Shown here piece by piece: positions 57,302-64,000 of a DNA stretch of 64,000 nt. Numbering within the stretch: position 1 is the first letter of the stretch; every line of letters begins with the position of its first letter. The notes beneath the pieces are model-generated. The model ran no database searches and was not told where the DNA came from. It was given only the letters and a program-made list of their open reading frames with translations. Both the position numbers and the translations under genes were made by a program. The DNA comes from Aporhodopirellula rubra (lineage in GTDB: Bacteria; Planctomycetota; Planctomycetia; Pirellulales; Pirellulaceae), in assembly GCF_014192335.1 (NCBI RefSeq), contig NZ_JACHXU010000013.1:186001-250000 (forward strand), in the 5' to 3' direction.

Positions 57302-57347
57302 CGTAGCCATCTTCGTCTGACGGTGGGCCGCGTTGGGGCGAACGTTG
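57302..57347 (+). repeat. Dispersed GTAGCC double-hairpin element, copy 6
   Basis: CGTAGCCATCTTCGTCTGAC, then GGTGGGCCGCGTTGGGGCGA. The layout is recognisable but both stems are imperfect. It lies between two minus-strand genes. Confidence 0.5.
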
Positions 57348-57456
57348 TAAGAGTTTCTAACCTGTGTCTTTTGCCGAAACGTGTGTCAGCGGTTGTTCGG
57401 CGGGCGGCCTATTCTATCGAGAACCCGCGCACGACGTTTGGCGTGTTCGGGGGTCG

Positions 57457-58779
57457 CTACTGCGGGACACGGAAGTCCACGACCGAGATCCTTTTGCCTC
57501 GTTGCCCGATGGCGGATATCCAACCGTCGTGCTGGAAACGTTCTCGATCGACCGCAGTCTTTCCGTCACGAAAGAGCTGCGCCGGTGCGGAGGCGATCGT
57601 GGTGACTTCGCCGACGCGGGATGCCGAAAGCCGGTGAAGTCCGCCTTCGGAGACGAGGAAAACATGCTCACCGTTTCCCGCGGCCAATGCTCCCAGATAA
57701 CGCGTGTCGCCGTGGTCCCATTTTCCTGTGTCGGGATCGCGTGTGGCGTGGAACGGTTCTCCGCTTTCACCTCGCATCACCACATGGACTCGGCCGTTCT
57801 GGTCCACGGTCATCGAACCGCCATTCACAAACGACGTGGCGGCCGGAATGTCGATCGCCACGACGCCATCGGAGTCCGCAGTGATAAACATCTTGCCGAT
57901 GCGGCCGATCGGTTTGCCGTCATTGTTCCGCCATGTCTCGCCGTGATCGTCACTGTAGCTGTAACAAAGATCATGCGATGTGCTGGCCCGTGGGGTGTCT
58001 CGCCATGACCATGTCAGATGGCGACGACCGTTGCGTACGACCATGGAATGCGGATAGGCGTTCACCGTTCCATCGCCGCCGGGCCATTGTTTGTCGATCA
58101 ATTTGCTCGAGGGCATATCGTTTCGAAGCCAGCGACCGTTTTCGTATTCCATGAAATGAGAATCCGCGTCTCCGGACCCACCGTTCAAACGCAGGTAGAG
58201 CAACATTCGGTTCCCATCGGCCGTGAAAGAGGGATACGTCACACGTTCGATTTTGGGGCCACCCAGGTTGTCTCGGACTGGGCCGAATAACTCGGGCGTC
58301 CAATCGTGTTGCGAGGGTTCGTTCGCGATTCGTTTGACGCTGCAGCGATAGTGCAGCGTCGAGAGATGATGATCAAACGCGAGGTGGATGACGCCATCGG
58401 CCGAGATGCCCATCGAAACCTTTTCATGACCGTCGCCAAAACCACGTGAGATAGCGCCGGCTTTGCCGCGATCCACGTTTTCGGTGCGTTGATATCCAGG
58501 CAATGAGGCCACCGACCATTTTCCCGATGGGAGTTGCCGCCGAGCCACGGAGACTTGTCGGGCATCATCCCAGTACGCCGCGTATTGCCAACCTCGATAG
58601 GTCCTCAGGGAACCGCTTCCGAAGTTCCAGATCGAACCTCTCGGGACGATGTCCTTCGGCATACCGTTGTGAGCGACGGTCGAGACGCGGTACGCCGCGT
58701 CGGATTCCGGTTGAGCGAATGCGAGTTGAGCAGACAGCACAGCAATGAGTGACAGGACGCATGCAACTGGATAGGCCAT
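57457..58779 (-). CDS. Secreted BNR-repeat protein (BNR_4 type)
   Basis: 440 residues with a signal peptide (VACVLSLIAVLSAQLAFA). A beta-propeller follows, with BNR/Asp-box-like repeats (YSYSDDHGETWRNNDG is the clearest, MSVDQNGRVHVV-like strands elsewhere) and the BNR_4 segment HLAFDHHLSTLHYR. This family includes ulvan lyases (PL24/PL25) and many planctomycete proteins of unknown substrate. The HDH-type HHLSTLHYR segment is compatible with a lyase, but this is not proof. It lies in tandem with the nucleoside hydrolase, 183 bases apart. Confidence 0.82.
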   Translation of the reverse strand: MAYPVACVLSLIAVLSAQLAFAQPESDAAYRVSTVAHNGMPKDIVPRGSIWNFGSGSLRTYRGWQYAAYWDDARQVSVARRQLPSGKWSVASLPGYQRTENVDRGKAGAISRGFGDGHEKVSMGISADGVIHLAFDHHLSTLHYRCSVKRIANEPSQHDWTPELFGPVRDNLGGPKIERVTYPSFTADGNRMLLYLRLNGGSGDADSHFMEYENGRWLRNDMPSSKLIDKQWPGGDGTVNAYPHSMVVRNGRRHLTWSWRDTPRASTSHDLCYSYSDDHGETWRNNDGKPIGRIGKMFITADSDGVVAIDIPAATSFVNGGSMTVDQNGRVHVVMRGESGEPFHATRDPDTGKWDHGDTRYLGALAAGNGEHVFLVSEGGLHRLSASRVGEVTTIASAPAQLFRDGKTAVDRERFQHDGWISAIGQRGKRISVVDFRVPQ

Positions 58780-59039
58780 CGAAATCTTCCGCCGAAGTCT
58801 GACATGAAAGGCACCGTGGTCGAGCGTGATGAAGGCGTGTCTTTGAACGACAGCCCCGGCTCAGCATCCTTGCCCCTTCAATGTAGCTAATCGTCCACCA
58901 CAAACACACAATCTTGACGAAGTTACTTGTCCAGGCATTCCCTTCGCGTGCGTCATGGTCGAGCCACGTCGCATTCGCCCTCCAGGCAGGAGAAGTGATC
59001 GCAGCGAAGTCGATTGGTGACGGGCCGGTTCTGTTTCGG
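58780..59039 (-). other. Intergenic region before the first repeat array
   Basis: 260 bases with no gene; it should contain the BNR gene promoter. A partial repeat-like stretch (GCAGGAGAAGTGATCGCAGCGA, about 58985) already resembles the array unit. Confidence 0.4.
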
Positions 59040-60240
59040 ACTCTGCGTGTTTTTTACCACGAAATACACGAACGGCACGAAAGTACTTCTCCGTGAATTT
59101 TTTGATCGAAGTAGGCCGGATCAAGGAACAACGTGACGCCGCTCCGGCATTGACGCTGTGAACTGCCGGAACATCGCTCCGATTGATTCGACTCCACGAT
59201 CTTCACCCTCCTGGCAGGAGGGGCGAGCGAAGCGAGGGGAGGTCGAACGTTTGGGGGCTGGTTCTGTTTTTAACCTGTTTTGGGCTGTGCGGATTGGGAA
59301 GCGGTGCATGGGTGATTCAGCCACAGAGAGCACTGAGGTCACGGAGGGGATTGGTGTGCAATTCCTCTGTGCTCTCGGTGTCCTCGGCGGCTTGTTTTTT
59401 GACCACGAAATACACGAACGATACGAAAGTACTTCTCCGTGTATTGTTCTTTGAACCAAGTAGGCCGGATCCAGGAACAACGTGACGCCGCTCCGGCAAT
59501 GGCGCCGTGACGTGCCGGAACATCGCTCCGCTCGGTCCGGCCTACATCATTTGCCGCTCTCGCAATCTTCATCATCCTGGTCGGAGCGTCGAATGCAGCG
59601 AGGAGAGGTCGAACGGTTGGACGCTGGATCTGTTTTGTCCTGTTTTGAGGTGTGCAGATTGGGAAGCGGTGCATGGGTGATTCAGCCACAGAGAGCACAG
59701 AGGTCACGGAGGGGCTTGGTGTGCAATTCCTCTGTGCCCTCGGTGTCCTCGGTGGCTTGTTTTTTGACCACGAAATACACGAACGGCACGAAAGTACTTC
59801 TCCGTGAATTTTGCTTTGAACCGAGTAGGCCGGATCAAGGAACAACGTGACGCCGCTCCGGCAATGGCGCCGTGACGTGCCGGAACATCGCTCCGCTCGG
59901 TCCGGCCTACATCGATTTGCCTCTCTCGCAATCTTCATCCTCCTGGTCGGAGCGTCGAATGTAGCGAGGGGAGGTCGAACGGTTGGGGGCTGGATCTGTT
60001 TTATCCTGTTTTGGGCTGTGCGGATTGGGAAGCGGTGCATGGGTGATTCAGCTACAGAGGTCACGGAGGGGCTTGGTGTGCAACTCCTCTGTGCCCTCGG
60101 TGTCCTCGGTGGCTTGTTTTTTGACCACGAAATACACGAACGATACGAAAGTACTTCTCCGTGTTTTTTTTGATCGAAGTAGGCCGGATCAAGGAACAAC
60201 GTGACGCCGCTCTGGCCGCTGCCGCGTCCGACCCTCCCGC
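59040..60240 (+). repeat. Composite repeat array 1 (3-4 units of ~345-365 bp)
   Basis: Each unit has, in order: ACCACGAAATACACGAACG...GAAAGTACTTCTCCGTG; a BIME-like block GTAGGCCGGA...TCCGGCCTAC; a CTCCTGGCAGGAGG-type palindrome with GAGCGAAGCGAGGGGAGGTCG; GATTGGGAAGCGGTGCATGG; and an imperfect hairpin CACAGAGAGCACAGAGG/CCTCTGTGCTCTCGGTG. BIME blocks start at 59111 (right side lost), 59460, 59825 and 60179 (right side lost); the two full ones are 86 bp. Open frames running through the array (for example a 301-codon one on the minus strand) repeat with the unit and are not genes. Confidence 0.9.
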
Positions 60241-60402
60241 ACACGGGAGGGTGAAGTCAGGACGTGCAGATTGATGTCTCGACGGCGGGTGAACGCTTGA
60301 AGTCGTTTCCTTGCGTTGCAGGCTCGTAGAGCTATCGTTCTTCTTTTTAGAAAATGCAACTCCGCGGAATGTACAGCTGGCCCCTTTTAAAACACTCGCC
60401 TG

Positions 60403-61809
60403 CTAGGGTTTCGGCTCGTCAGGGGATTTGGAAGTGTGGTCGTGCACAATTTTCCATCCATCAGGGAAGTGCCGAAAGATGAGTGTGAATCGTCCTCCAA
60501 TCGGCAGATCGCGTTTGAGATTCCAAACACCGAGAACTTGCATTGCCGATGTATCGAGTGGCAGGAACTCAAGCTCTGAGAACGTGAGTTTTCCCATTTC
60601 GACTGACGTCGGATAGCGTTTTTTGTATCTCGCCAATGTCGCGTCGAACCCGCGAGAGATTTCGCCACCTGATGAAAACGTGAGCTGTTCGCTCTTCCAA
60701 TAGACGTTCATGAACGCATCGATGTCGCCGTCATTCCAGTCTGCCGCTTGTTGCTCGATGAGAGCCTCGATTTCCGCTTCGGGTGACTCGCTGATCGCGT
60801 CCGCGGGGGCTCCACCGTTTTCAAGGACAAGGTGCGTATCGAATCGTCCGGTGCTGTCTGCTGCTCCGCAACTCATGCCCGGCGTGTTGTGCTGCATCAC
60901 AATATCGCCTTGTTGGGAAACGGCGATCAGACCACCGGTACCGGGCGAAAGACGTTCGAGCATGATTTCGGTGATCGATGACTCGAGCGACTTTCCCGCG
61001 TAACGCATCTGCGCAGCGACGTCGTACGCGACGCTGTTTCGAATGTACTCTTCACCGACACCGGTTCCGGACACGGCACACAGTCCATTCGCGGCATAAG
61101 TGCCGGCACCCACGATCGGTGAGTCGCCGACGCGGCCCGGCAATTTCTTGGCGGTGCCTCCGGTACTCGTTCCGGCAGCAAGGTTCCCGTGGGAGTCGAG
61201 CACGACGCAACCCACCGTACCGTAGTGAATGTCTGCCGAATCGTGCGTTGACGAAACGATGGTCGCTGCGTCGTGGACGACTCGTTTGGTGATGAAATAG
61301 TCGGGATCGACCAATGGCACCTGTTGGCCTGCGGCAAATTGATCGGCGCCGGGGCCGGCCAGTAATACGTGTTTGGTGTTGGTCATCACGCGGCGAGCGA
61401 GCGAGATGGGATTCGCGACCTTGGTCACTCCCGCGACTGCGCCGCAACCGAGCGTTTTGCCATCCATGATCGAAGCGTCCAGTTCCGCTCGTCCGTCTTC
61501 GGTTAGCACGGCACCTCGACCGGCGTTGAAGATCGGATCGTCTTCCATGAGACGGATAACCGCTTCGACGGTATCCACTGCGGTGCCGCCGCCGGCCAGT
61601 AAATCGCGGCCCTTCTGTAACGCATTTTGCAATCCTTGGCTGCGTTTTTCACTCGACGCCTCATCCAACTGCGCCGGAGAACTGCCCGCTCCGCCGTGAA
61701 TGGCGATCGCCCAATTTGCACGATTGGTCGCTTCTTCCCCGTGGCTGGCCCCTACGGGAAAAAGGGGACACAGCAGCGTAAATGCTAAAACGGACGCATG
61801 GAATTTCAT
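60403..61809 (-). CDS. Isoaspartyl peptidase/L-asparaginase (Ntn type) fused to a SnoaL/NTF2-like domain
   Basis: 468 residues from the ATG at 61809, which gives a signal peptide (MKFHASVLAFTLLCPLFPVGASHG); the open frame upstream to 61968 is repeat-derived. The plant-type asparaginase (residues ~30-325) begins WAIAIHGGAGSSP, has NAGRGAVLTEDGRAELDASIMDG, and is autocleaved before T198 in HYGTVGCVVLD; the substrate loop GTSTGGTAKKLPGRVGDSP is intact. Residues ~330-468 form an NTF2-like fold (AADWNDGDIDAFMNVYWKSEQLTF...FPDGWKIVHDHTS) of the DUF4440/SnoaL type. The combination is unusual. Probably periplasmic. It sits between two arrays of the same repeat. Confidence 0.9.
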   Translation of the reverse strand: MKFHASVLAFTLLCPLFPVGASHGEEATNRANWAIAIHGGAGSSPAQLDEASSEKRSQGLQNALQKGRDLLAGGGTAVDTVEAVIRLMEDDPIFNAGRGAVLTEDGRAELDASIMDGKTLGCGAVAGVTKVANPISLARRVMTNTKHVLLAGPGADQFAAGQQVPLVDPDYFITKRVVHDAATIVSSTHDSADIHYGTVGCVVLDSHGNLAAGTSTGGTAKKLPGRVGDSPIVGAGTYAANGLCAVSGTGVGEEYIRNSVAYDVAAQMRYAGKSLESSITEIMLERLSPGTGGLIAVSQQGDIVMQHNTPGMSCGAADSTGRFDTHLVLENGGAPADAISESPEAEIEALIEQQAADWNDGDIDAFMNVYWKSEQLTFSSGGEISRGFDATLARYKKRYPTSVEMGKLTFSELEFLPLDTSAMQVLGVWNLKRDLPIGGRFTLIFRHFPDGWKIVHDHTSKSPDEPKP

Positions 61810-61956
61810 GGCAGAAATCTTAACCGGAGTAACCCATCGAGCTTGATTGCACGTTCGGGATCCTGTCCCCCAAACCATTGCATTGGACTGGCGATTGGAC
61901 CCCCTTTCGCGAACACCGTCAAGCGACACCGAAGCTCGCCTGGCCACATCGATTCG

Positions 61957-63310
61957 CAGGCTACACAATCTTTACCCTTCTGGCAGGAGAGGCGAACGCA
62001 GTGAGGGGAGGTCGAACGCTGACGGGCTGGTTCTGTTTTGGGCTGTTCGGATTGGGAAGCGGTGCATGGGTGATTCAGCCACAGAGATCACCGAGAGCAC
62101 AGAGGTTACGGAGGGGCTTGGTGTGTAACTCCTCTGTGCTCTCGGTGTCCTCGGTGGCTTGTTGTTGACCACGAAATACACGAACGGCACGAAAGTACTT
62201 CTCCGTGTGCTTCGTTTTACGATCGACCATCCCGCCGCGAGACAACGCGATCGTATTTTCGATCTTGCCTCATAGTAGGCCGGATCAAGGAACAACGTGA
62301 CGCGGCTCCGGCAATGGCGCCGCGACCTGCCGGAACATCGCTCCGCTCGGTCCGGCCTACATTGATTCGACTCTGCGATCTTCATCCTCCTGGCATGAGC
62401 GGCGAATGTAGCGGGGGGAGGTCGAACGTTTGGGGGCTGGTTCTGTTTTGATCCTGTTTTGGGCTGTGCGGATTGGGAAGCGGTGCATGGGTGATTCAGC
62501 CACAGAGAGCACAGAGTTCACGGAGGGGATTGGTATGCAACTCCTCTGTGCTCTCGGTGTCCTCGGTGGCTTGTTGTTGACCACGAAATACGCGAACGGC
62601 ACGAAAGTACTTCTCCGTGATTTTTTTGATTGAAGTAGGCCGGATCCAGGAACAACGTGACGCGGCTCCGGCATTGGCGCCGTGACGTGCCGGAACATCG
62701 CTCCGCTCGGTCCGGCCTACATCATTCGCCGCTCTGTCAATCTTCATCCTCCTGGCAGGAGGGTCGAGCAAAGCGAGGGGAGGTCGAACCGTTGTGGGTT
62801 GGTGCTGTTTTGATCCTGTTTTGGGCTGTGCGGATTTGGAAGCGGTGCATGGGTGATTCAGCCACAGAGAGCACAGAGGTTACGGAGGGGCTTGGTGTGT
62901 AACTCCTCTGTGCTCTCGGTGTCCTCGGTGGCTTGTTGTTGACCACGAAATACACGAACGATACGAAAGTACTTCTCCGTGTAATTATCATTGAACCAAG
63001 TAGGCCGGATCAAGGAACAACGTGACGCCGCTCCGGCAATGGCGCCGTGACCTGCCGGAACATCGCTCCGCTCGGTCCGGCCTACATCATTCGCCGCTCT
63101 GTCAATCTTCATCCTCCTGGCAGGAGGGTCGAGCAAAGCGAGGGGAGCTCGAACCGTTGTGGGTTGGTGCTGTTTTTATCCTGTTTTGGGCTGTGCGGAT
63201 TGGGAGGCGGTGCATGGGTGATTCAGCCACAGAGAGCACGGAGTTCACGGAGGGGATTGGTATGCAACTCCTCTGTGTTCTCGGTGTCCTCGGTGGCTTG
63301 TTGTTGCTGG
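61957..63310 (+). repeat. Composite repeat array 2 (about 3-4 units of ~361-412 bp)
   Basis: Same unit and same orientation as the array at 59040-60240. Three complete 86-bp BIME-like blocks lie at 62275-62360, 62635-62720 and 63000-63085. GATTGGGAAGCGGTGCATGG-type segments lie at about 62050, 62471, 62833 (GATTTGGAAGC) and 63197. The array begins inside a unit at the palindromic CTTCTGGCAGGAG part and ends inside one, after CCTCGGTGGCTTGTTGTTG. Units are highly similar to each other but not identical. Confidence 0.9.
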
Positions 63311-63560
63311 AGCTGAACGGGTGATGTGTTCCAACTTGTCCTGCGTACGGATTGTGGGGTAGGGCCAATCGTCGTAGCGGTTAGCCGACGTTTTCGCCAT
63401 TGTCATTGTCGTCGGCGTTGCGACATTTGGGCGCATGTCCGATGCACTGCTTACTGATCGCAATTTGTTCGTCGAGCGGCTCGGATGCTTTCGTGACGCT
63501 TGGCGTGGGGGTATGCTCAGGGATGCCGTCCGCAACCATTCTTTTCATGGAGCATGAATC
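63311..63560 (+). other. Spacer before the zinc-ribbon gene
   Basis: 250 bases after the second array. No gene was seen; it should carry the promoter for the gene at 63561. Confidence 0.4.
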
Positions 63561-63995
63561 ATGCAGTGCCCACGCGATGGAGCAACGTTAGTCAGTACCA
63601 AGTACGAGGGCGAGATCGTCGTCGATCAGTGTCCGTCGTGTGGCGGAGTTTGGCTCGACTCCGGTGAGTTGCAAGCGTTGCAGCAGTTGGTTGAGCGTGA
63701 TCACAAGACTCATCTGCGACGTATCGATATCATCGCGCGAGCGTATGAGTTTGCCCGCCAAAAGACTCGCGCCGAAATCACCTGTCCGAAATGTGGCGGA
63801 CGAATGGAGTCGGGTGAGTACGTGTATTGTTCTCAGATTATGATCGACCGCTGCGTCGACTGCTCAGGCGTTTGGCTCGACAAAGGTGAACTCGCGGCCC
63901 TCGAACAGTTCTTTGAAGAGGCAGGGTTACAGGAACAGGAAGAGAAGGATTTGAATCTGCGTCACAGTTTCTTCGCGAGTTTGTTTGATCGCTAG
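63561..63995 (+). CDS. Double TFIIB-type zinc-ribbon protein
   Basis: 144 residues. Two copies of the zf-TFIIB/zinc-ribbon-like domain are visible: CPRDGATL...CPSCGGVWLDSGELQAL (about 3-42) and CPKCGGRM...CVDCSGVWLDKGELAAL (about 75-113). They are joined by a basic helix, with an acidic coiled-coil tail (EEAGLQEQEEKDLN) after them. All eight Cys (or the Cys-x2-Cys pairs) are intact. Cytoplasmic. Proteins of this type are common and uncharacterised; a nucleic-acid or metal-handling role is possible. Confidence 0.88.
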   Translation: MQCPRDGATLVSTKYEGEIVVDQCPSCGGVWLDSGELQALQQLVERDHKTHLRRIDIIARAYEFARQKTRAEITCPKCGGRMESGEYVYCSQIMIDRCVDCSGVWLDKGELAALEQFFEEAGLQEQEEKDLNLRHSFFASLFDR

Positions 63996-64000
63996 AAAGC

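Noticed and set aside
59339-60244. 301-codon minus-strand frame and the recurrent plus-strand frames beginning MTPLRQWRRD
   Set aside because: They recur with each repeat unit and follow the palindromes; they are by-products of the arrays, not a protein family.
61810-61968. N-terminal extension of the asparaginase
   Set aside because: It lies upstream of a clean signal peptide and runs into the repeat array.
59040-63310. CRISPR array
   Set aside because: The period is ~345-412 bp and whole units are conserved, without short identical repeats and unique spacers. No cas genes are nearby.

Overview
The window looks like a chromosome segment of a planctomycete close to Rhodopirellula (Pirellulaceae). 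This rests on family content: five DUF1559 pseudopilin-like proteins, a PSCyt1/DUF1549/DUF1553 cytochrome protein followed by a DUF1501 protein with a Tat signal, a LEPR-XLL exoprotein, a PEP-CTERM protein, a futalosine-type menaquinone cluster and a CotH/VTC/DUF4956 operon. Coding regions are moderately GC-rich. No rRNA, tRNA, CRISPR array, phage or intact insertion sequence was recognised.

Layout. 1-3606: end of a secretin N-domain protein, then type II secretion/type IV pilus genes gspE and gspF. 4005-10092: a 1258-residue multidomain LEPR-XLL exoprotein and an S41 C-terminal processing protease. 10591-18769: small genes (zinc-ribbon membrane protein, ferritin-like protein, a large secreted protein of unknown function, a coiled-coil protein with a good terminator, a HemP-like gene with an overlapping partner). 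19239-21160: a response regulator with an N-terminal excisionase/MerR-type HTH, overlapping a soluble histidine kinase. 21786-22891: a membrane-anchored SGNH hydrolase broken by a frameshift. 23376-29587: gatA, a HAD phosphatase, then menG/ubiE, a ubiX-type gene, a ubiA-type gene and mqnE, which together read as late and early steps of the futalosine menaquinone route. 29732-34179: a DUF1559 protein, an Aas-like acyltransferase/acyl-ACP synthetase and YceH. 34260-37946: the overlapping CotH-VTC-DUF4956 operon. 38406-48311: three DUF1559 genes, a PEP-CTERM protein, small exported proteins and a LuxR-type two-component pair. The sensor gene of that pair is split by one in-frame TAA. 48643-54461: DUF1553/DUF1501 pair, lipoprotein and a fifth DUF1559 gene. 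54792-56082: decayed fragments of an MFS transporter and a LamG protein. 56176-58779: nucleoside hydrolase and a BNR-repeat protein. 59040-63310: two arrays of a composite repeat of about 345-412 bp flanking an isoaspartyl peptidase/asparaginase gene. 63561-63995: a double zinc-ribbon protein.

The least explained signals are the non-coding ones. One is a BIME-like pair of inverted REP-like units with GTAG heads, repeated seven times inside the two arrays. Another is a separate dispersed intergenic double-hairpin element of about 45-50 bp, found six times between 24.9 and 57.3 kb. A third is a lone GTAG-headed palindrome near 10.4 kb. The window also holds three kinds of gene decay: a nonsense codon in the discoidin-type sensor kinase, a frameshift next to ATCA repeats in the SGNH hydrolase, and a multiply frameshifted transporter remnant.
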